Assembly: GCA_015680685.1 (NCBI GenBank)
Contig: MNCI01024166.1
Location: 169,218-191,815 of the forward strand
Reading direction: 5' to 3'
From: Gnetum montanum
Lineage: Eukaryota; Streptophyta; Gnetopsida; Gnetales; Gnetaceae
Length of the DNA stretch: 22,598 nt
The translations under genes and the position numbers were made by a program. Below, piece by piece: positions 18,451 to 22,598 of the stretch (within the stretch, counting starts at the first letter, position 1; the number at the start of each line of letters is the position of its first letter). The notes beneath the pieces are model-generated. The model was not told where the DNA came from. It did not search any database and saw only the letters and a program-made list of their open reading frames with translations.

Positions 18451-19123
18451 CTCACATTCCTTGGTCACATGAATGGAGCATCCTTCTTTGTAAGCTCCAC
18501 CAACAATTTTGCAATCTTAGACAAATTCTCTAAGAAGTGCTAGTAGTAGTCAATGTAACCAAGGAATGACCAAACATCTTTGATAGTTTCTAGTTGGTAG
18601 GTAATTCCTTGGATAACCCTTATTTTCTTAGGGTTCACCTCAATCCCTTCTTGTGATATTCTGTGCTCTAAGATAATGTCCTCTTGGACCATCAAATGGC
18701 TTTTCTACTAGTTAAGTTGAAGGTTTGTCTACACACACCTTTTCAGCACTTACTTAACACAGTCCAAGACTTGCTCAAACATAGCCCCATGGGTGGAGAA
18801 GTCATCCATAAAAAATTTCATCCCGCTACCAATCTTCTATTGAAAGATGCTCAAGACAAGGTATTAGAAGGTTGCAAGGGCATTTTACAAATCAAATGGA
18901 TCTTTTTGTATGCAAAAGTCCCTCAAAGACTTGTGAATGTGGTTTTGGCCTAAACTTTGAGTGTAATCTAAATTTGGTTATAACCACTATAACCATCCAT
19001 AAAGTTGTAATAGCAATAACCAAAGATAGTGTCCAACACCTAATCCACAAATGACAATGAAAAATAATCTTTGTAAGTTGTTATGTTCAACAACTTGAAG
19101 TTAATATAGACTCTCCACTTGCC
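18451..19123 (-). pseudogene. Ty3/gypsy reverse transcriptase relic, truncated at its N-terminus
   Basis: Copies the element RNA. The minus strand opens at about 19123 with GKWRVYINFKLLN, then YKDYFSLSFVD, matching the W-R-V-C-I-D-Y-R-K-L-N and K-D-H-F-P-L-P-F-I-D blocks of Athila-like elements. DGYSGYNQI follows near 18990. The catalytic motif is FMDDFS (the ATG-GAT-GAC codons are 18809-18801), so both catalytic aspartates survive. EGIEVNPKKIRVI and FLGYIDYY mark the thumb (about 18630-18550). In-frame stops and frame changes are present. The fingers region before GKWRV is missing: sequence to the right of about 19124 is unrelated, so another element has probably inserted here. Confidence 0.87.
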
Positions 19124-19126
19124 ACA

Positions 19127-19195
19127 TGTACTGTCCGAAATCATCGATCTCTGGCTGGAACGAGACAGAGACCAGGAGATCCCCGGACAAGTACA
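19127..19195. repeat. Interrupted inverted repeat at the element junction
   Basis: Outer arms TGTACTGTCCG (19127-19137) and CGGACAAGTACA (19184-19195) pair with one bulged base. Inner arms GATCTCTGG and CCAGGAGATC pair with one bulge. The left arm begins within a few bases of the point where RT homology ends. A candidate terminus of the right-hand element is TGTCCG at 19132. Confidence 0.6.
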
Positions 19196-19815
19196 GAAGA
19201 CCCTACCTTCGCTTGAGGGCAAGTTGGAATTAACGAAGGTGGAGTACCTTGAGTGGTCCGCACGCAGATCAGACAAGGATTTCCCTGAGTGTATGCCATT
19301 ATGTTATACGTTGGGTTATATGTAAACAACGTAACTAATATAAAACTGAGCGTAAACGTACAAGAATGTAAATGATGAGCATACAAGAATGGACGATAAA
19401 ACTGTAACAAATCTTAGCAAAAATGTGGCAATGTCATTGCATAATGGAAGTTACAATGCACCAGTCTTAACGCAGTTGTGGATGTGACACAAGGCGGACG
19501 AAGAGCCCCGGTGAATGCGAGGGTTTGGCAGCATGCTGGTTCGGACTACAGGCACAGTGTAGAGGCTGTATGTTCAGCGTGCAGGGTTGAGGTCCAGCGT
19601 ATAGGATGCAGGGTTCTCAATTTGCTTAGTCTGGTCTACCCCAATTTTTTCCAAGATGCCTCCCATTTTCCAACCCAGATCTGGTCAAAAATCAGAGTTT
19701 TTATACGGGTTTCTACGTTAGACTCGGGTCTGAAAGGGGATGAGTGGCTGTAAGGTGAGAAAACTTTGGATCGGGAGACAGGTGGTGTGTTGACTGAGTA
19801 CAGGATATGTTACAA
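19196..19815. other. No recognised gene; isolated copies of the minisatellite unit
   Basis: Contains CCAGCGTATAGGATGCA at 19593-19609, a lone unit of the repeat that becomes an array at about 19816. Small plus-strand frames (19119-19325, 19478-19753) have no recognisable motif. Confidence 0.4.
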
Positions 19816-20305
19816 CTGTACAGCATACAGCATGCCAGCGTACAAGATGCCAACGTATAGCATGCAAACGTACATGCATGCCAGCGTACAGGATGCCAAT
19901 GTACAGGATGCCAGCGTATAGCATGCCAGCGTACATGGATGCCAACGTATAGCATGCCAGTGTACATGCATGCCAGCGTACAGGATGCCAGCGTACATGC
20001 ATGCCAGCATACAGGATGCCAGCATATAGCATGCCAACGTACATGCATGCCAGCGTACATGCATGCCAGCATATAGCATGCCAGCGTACAGCATGCCAGT
20101 GTACATGCATGCCAGCGTACATGCATGCCAGCGTACAGGGTGCCAGTGTACATGGATGCTAGCATACAGGATGCAAGCATATAGTGTACTAGCGTATAGC
20201 ATGCCAGCATACAGGATGCCAGCATATAGGATGCCAGCGTACATGCATGCCAGCATACAGGATGCCAGCGTATAGCATGCCAGCGTACAGCATGCCAGCG
20301 TACAC
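19816..20305. repeat. Minisatellite, about 31 units of 15/16 bp
   Basis: Tandem units of two interleaved sizes: GCCAGCGTACAGCAT/GGAT-type (15 bp) and GCCAGCGTACATGCAT (16 bp). Variation is mostly CG to CA/TG and ACAG to ATAG transitions. The longer unit creates CATGCATG eight times (19873, 19965, 19996, 20042, 20058, 20104, 20120, 20242). No stop occurs on the minus strand within the units, so long minus-strand frames open here in all phases, but these are artefacts of the repeat. Confidence 0.92.
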
Positions 20306-20466
20306 CAAAAATGTACCCAGCGTACACACATGAAAATGCTTCATTTTAAGGTCAAAACTTGATTTTTGAGTACCTGAGAGCTACTGGGGACCCTGGGGAA
20401 GGTCTTGGGGGGTCTAGATGCTCAGTTCTGGCATGTTTTGACTCATTTCTGGGGCCCAAAAGTTGC

Positions 20467-20509
20467 TGTACGCTGGGCTGTACGCTGGGCATGTGTAGGC
20501 CAGCGTACA
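20467..20509. repeat. Inverted copies of the minisatellite core
   Basis: TGTACGCTGG at 20467-20476 and again at 20479-20488, followed by the opposite orientation CCAGCGTACA at 20500-20509. The copies can pair with each other and with units of the array 160 bp upstream. Confidence 0.85.
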
Positions 20510-20723
20510 GGATGCATAGTTAGTGAAAACCAAGTATTTTGAGCTCAATATTTGCCAGGTTTGATGCCAGATGTCATTCTAGTCTTCTGTGGGTCCTAGG
20601 GAACCATTTCTTGTTGAGTTTGACTCCGTTTGAAGTTTTTTGTGAGGCCCTCAAGCTTCAATCATGTTGGGGAGCATCATGACTTAGCTCGATTCTTGTT
20701 CGAGAAGTACTAAGCTCAGAATT
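20510..20723. other. No recognised feature
   Basis: Short GC-moderate sequence between the inverted unit copies and the hairpin. I see no gene or motif. Confidence 0.4.
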
Positions 20724-20808
20724 TTGTGGTGTTTCATTGGCCCCTCTTTGTTGACGCTTGGAGGAATCGACCCAAGAAGCATCAACAAAGAATTACAAGA
20801 CACCACAA
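20724..20808. repeat. 85-bp imperfect hairpin
   Basis: Outer arms TTGTGGTGT (20724-20732) and ACACCACAA (20800-20808) are perfectly complementary. Inner arms TCTTTGTTGACGCTT (20745-20759) and AAGCATCAACAAAGA (20777-20791) pair at 14 of 15 positions with one G:T-type mismatch. The terminal loop is 17 nt and an internal loop separates the two stems. It could be a small inverted-repeat element or a foldback transcript. Confidence 0.75.
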
Positions 20809-21063
20809 GCAACTTAGTAGCATTGTCCTTCGACACTTGGCCAGATGTCATCACGCCGTGTTCAGTAGTACATGGGATTGGGAAAATGAAGTTTGTAGCT
20901 GGATAGGGAAATGGAAATTGTGGGGATTGGGAATAGATCAAGGGATTGTGCATCGTAAAGGGGATGCTCTAGTGTGTAGTGTGTATACAGGTTATGCTGA
21001 TCCTTGTCAATAGCCATTTTTTAGCAGACTCAGAATCAAGACATGAGATGTGCGTCCTTTGGC

Positions 21064-21172
21064 GGAACAAGACTCTTGTTTAGTGTTTAAGAGGACTTGT
21101 TGGCCGCGTGATGATGGGTTGCGTTCTCTAGAGGAACAGGTCCCTTGTTTGATGTTAAAGAGAACCTGTTGG
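21064..21172. repeat. Two-copy direct repeat, 40 bp with 69-bp offset
   Basis: 21064-21103 (starting GGAACAAGACTCTTGTTT) and 21133-21172 (starting GGAACAGGTCCCTTGTTT), both ending in a variant of CTTGTTGG/CCTGTTGG. Similarity extends upstream (GATG...TGCGT). Each copy has a short internal self-complementarity (AACAAGACTCTTGTT; AACAGGT with ACCTGTT). Confidence 0.8.
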
Positions 21173-21286
21173 TGGAGAGCCAAAGCTACGCAATGAGATG
21201 TTACTTGAGCTTTTGAGACATGAGTGTTTGTTTCCAAGACAACTGCCTTCCCGCCTGAGGCTTATGGGAAGTGCCAAGGGTCTTGT

Positions 21287-21425
21287 GGTTCATTTTGCTC
21301 TTTGCTCTTTGTTCTTTTCTTTTTCTTTGCTTTTTTTTGTGTTTTGTTTTGTTTTTATTATGTTTTTTTTTTGTTTTGTTTTATTTTTGTCTCTTTGTTT
21401 TTTGGAAAGAGCTTTCTTTCAATTT
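21287..21425. repeat. T-rich low-complexity tract
   Basis: A plus-strand pyrimidine-rich run with TTTTG/TTTTC motifs. It produces Phe-rich chance frames on the plus strand (21198-21606). On the minus strand it is a long purine-rich tract. Confidence 0.85.
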
Positions 21426-22203
21426 TGCACTCATGCTCATGTGCCATATTGTGTGTTGTAGTTGCTTGAGAGTATCACAGCGTGTAACAGTGTGCTCAAA
21501 GTTTTGGGGTGTACTGGGTGTATCTGGGAACTGTAACTGGGTAGGAAAGGGAATAAGAGTGTTGGGGAAATCGAGAATGTATTGGGAATGGGGAATGTAC
21601 TTTTGAATAGATTGATTAACCTGGTTGCGTGCGTCAAAAACAATGTGGCACCTTGTCACCGTGATGAAGTGTATCCATGTACGAGCACCACTTGGTGTCA
21701 TCCTGCAAACACAACTCCAAGAAAATAAAAAAACCACAAGTGAATGACTTAGCGAACATTTCAGACGTGAATGTGACTGATGCAAATGGAGGCACCATGT
21801 GAAACTTGAGGCAAACAAAATGAGCAGCCATAGTGTTGTCAAAGCCAATGTGATGAATGATGCAGCAGGCATTGATGAAGAAATGTCATAAATTATAGCA
21901 GCAGGTGAATGTGCCAGAAATGATCTAGCCAGTTTATAGTCTTAGTGGACTCTGGTGAATGAGTGTGATAGTTTAGTGTCATGTCGGACAAAGCTCTATG
22001 GTGTCGGTTTACCGTCGTGACACCAGGACATTACGTGGTATCAGTTTTAAGTCATGATGCTAGGACTGCTCTGTATGGATGCATGTGTGTGCGTCTGTAT
22101 GATCCTGTAAACAAAAGCTACTAGAGAAAACAATATTAAATAGAAATTACGAAAAACATGAACTGAAATGCACCAATAAATAGAAAATAATGTGAAACAG
22201 TGG
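21426..22203. other. No recognised gene
   Basis: A 163-codon minus-strand frame (21872-21381) and overlapping frames in other phases are open, but none shows a domain, biased composition or start context I can support. GGTGTCGGTTTACCGTCGTGACACC-like self-complementary sequence occurs at about 21999-22023 (arms GGTGTC and GACACC), and TGGTATCAG at 22036-22044 resembles the first nine bases of an initiator-Met primer-binding site. Confidence 0.3.
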
Positions 22204-22257
22204 TAGTTTAAGGCCTTTTGGACCATGGTTTAGTTTAAGGCCTTTTCGGGCCATGAG
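22204..22257. repeat. 27-bp tandem duplication
   Basis: Two units, each starting TAGTTTAAGGCCTTTT, at 22204-22230 and 22231-22257. They differ at several bases near the end (GGACCATGG versus CGGGCCATG). The second unit contains the stop of the minus-strand frame that follows. Confidence 0.9.
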
Positions 22258-22597
22258 AGAACACATAAGCTAATACAATACAAACTAAGGTGACGTATGC
22301 ACAACGAACAAAGGTGAAGAGTGGGCGGAGATTAGACGTGTCTTTGGCCACAGGGGAGTCTTGATTATGCGGTTGTTTCTTAGTCAGACATGGTCTACGA
22401 GGCATGCTAGTTTGCTCTGGGAGGCTTTCAATTTTTACCCCTCGTTCGGGTGTTTTAGCTCTAGGTGTTGTGTTTGTTGTTGTGGGTGTTGCTTCAAGAG
22501 GCTCCTCTCTCAAGACCTATGACATGTCTATGTTGTGGTCAGCTTGGAAGGGAGTGTTGTCACCATGTATAATGACTTGTCCACCTTCGTATGGAAG
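22235..22597 (-). pseudogene. Unrecognised frame, possible protease-end of a Ty3/gypsy polyprotein
   Basis: A minus-strand frame enters from the right edge and stays open for about 120 codons except for TAG at 22519-22517. It begins LPYEGGQVIIHGDN, which resembles the segment after the protease domain in some plant Ty3/gypsy polyproteins (a basic or aromatic residue, then G-x-V-x-x-x-x-G). The middle is Thr/Pro/Lys-rich. Near the C-terminus lies a hydrophobic stretch, LFTFVRCAYVTLVCIVLAYV, long enough for one membrane segment, and the stop at 22235 falls in the 27-bp duplication. No ATG supports a start in the window. The assignment to a protease is weak; it may simply be a long chance frame in GC-richer DNA. 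Confidence 0.3.
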
Positions 22598-22598
22598 G

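Larger units (their letters stand above)
10724..19123 (-). mobile_element. Old Athila-like Ty3/gypsy retrotransposon, 3' two-thirds
   Basis: Order on the minus strand: RT, RNase H, integrase, spacer, coiled-coil ORF, polypurine tract, 3' LTR. RT, RNase H and integrase motifs point to the non-chromodomain Athila/Tat branch, with RT closer to Athila. Gag, protease and the 5' LTR are absent, lying beyond the interruption at about 19.12 kb. High stop density implies an old insertion. Confidence 0.75.
19132..22598. mobile_element. Younger, GC-richer repeat block, possible LTR-element insertion
   Basis: From about 19130 base composition and texture change: more GC and CpG, more short duplications, no trace of the old polyprotein. 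Reverse-transcriptase homology stops at the same point. The left terminus may be TGTCCG at 19132, which would suit an LTR end, but the other end, target duplication and polyprotein are outside or unrecognised. Treat the classification as a hypothesis. Confidence 0.4.

Noticed and set aside
19816-20305. CRISPR-like regular repeat
   Set aside because: Units are contiguous, with no unique spacers, in a plant retroelement context.
19713-20331. Three long overlapping minus-strand frames (204, 173 and 134 codons) and a plus-strand frame of 70 codons
   Set aside because: All arise from stop-free units of the 15/16-bp minisatellite. The Trp/His/Cys/Leu repeats simply mirror the DNA repeat, and all minus-strand phases are open.
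20726-21013. 95-codon plus-strand frame (and a 60-codon overlapping one)
   Set aside because: Begins inside the hairpin, with no domain and no homologous context.
21198-21606. Phe-rich plus-strand frames resembling membrane proteins
   Set aside because: Produced by the T-rich low-complexity tract. Three phases are open at once.
21381-21872. 163-codon minus-strand frame
   Set aside because: No recognisable motif, and other phases are also partly open. Kept only as a note in the region entry.

Overview
The window looks like intergenic chromatin of a seed plant with a large, repeat-rich genome. A gymnosperm would fit, but the sequence does not settle this. I see no intact host gene, no rRNA or tRNA gene and no bacterial signal. 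Nearly everything recognisable is retrotransposon, and nearly all of it lies on the minus strand, in different stages of decay.

Layout. (1) 1 to about 2170: the 5' part of an L1-type LINE, minus strand. ORF2 starts at 357 with an open endonuclease domain that runs off the left edge. ORF1 (1490-354) carries a DUF4283-like RNA-binding domain and one in-frame TAG, and overlaps ORF2 as ATGA. A GC-richer 5' UTR follows. (2) About 2176-2866: a decayed LTR, apparently interrupted by the LINE, plus a short 3' internal tail. Its closest relative in the window is the LTR at 10.7-11.8 kb. (3) About 4065-6470: gag and protease relics of a Ty3/gypsy element of Tat type. (4) Around 7900-8000: a TATA box on the minus strand with a perfect plant heat-shock element upstream, possibly the promoter of the element in (3). 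(5) About 8.0-10.7 kb: AT-rich sequence with no recognised gene, ending in a degenerate 34-bp tandem repeat. (6) About 10.7-19.12 kb: the 3' part of an old Athila-like Ty3/gypsy element on the minus strand. In its own 5'-to-3' order it has reverse transcriptase, RNase H, integrase with a DD35E spacing, a spacer, a long broken coiled-coil ORF in the env-like position, a polypurine tract and the 3' LTR.

(7) At about 19.12-19.13 kb the element breaks off inside reverse transcriptase. A compositionally different, GC-richer and less decayed block begins there. It holds a 15/16-bp minisatellite rich in CATGCATG octamers, inverted copies of its unit, an unusually good hairpin, two short direct duplications, a T-rich tract, and an unrecognised minus-strand frame at the right edge. 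It is probably a younger element inserted into the old one.

The elements are best read as nested or adjacent insertions. The old LTR elements carry many stops and frameshifts, with TAG over-represented in the one frame I counted, as expected from deamination of methylated cytosines. The LINE and the right-hand block are younger. Coordinates of decayed domains are approximate because they come from reading the translations by eye.
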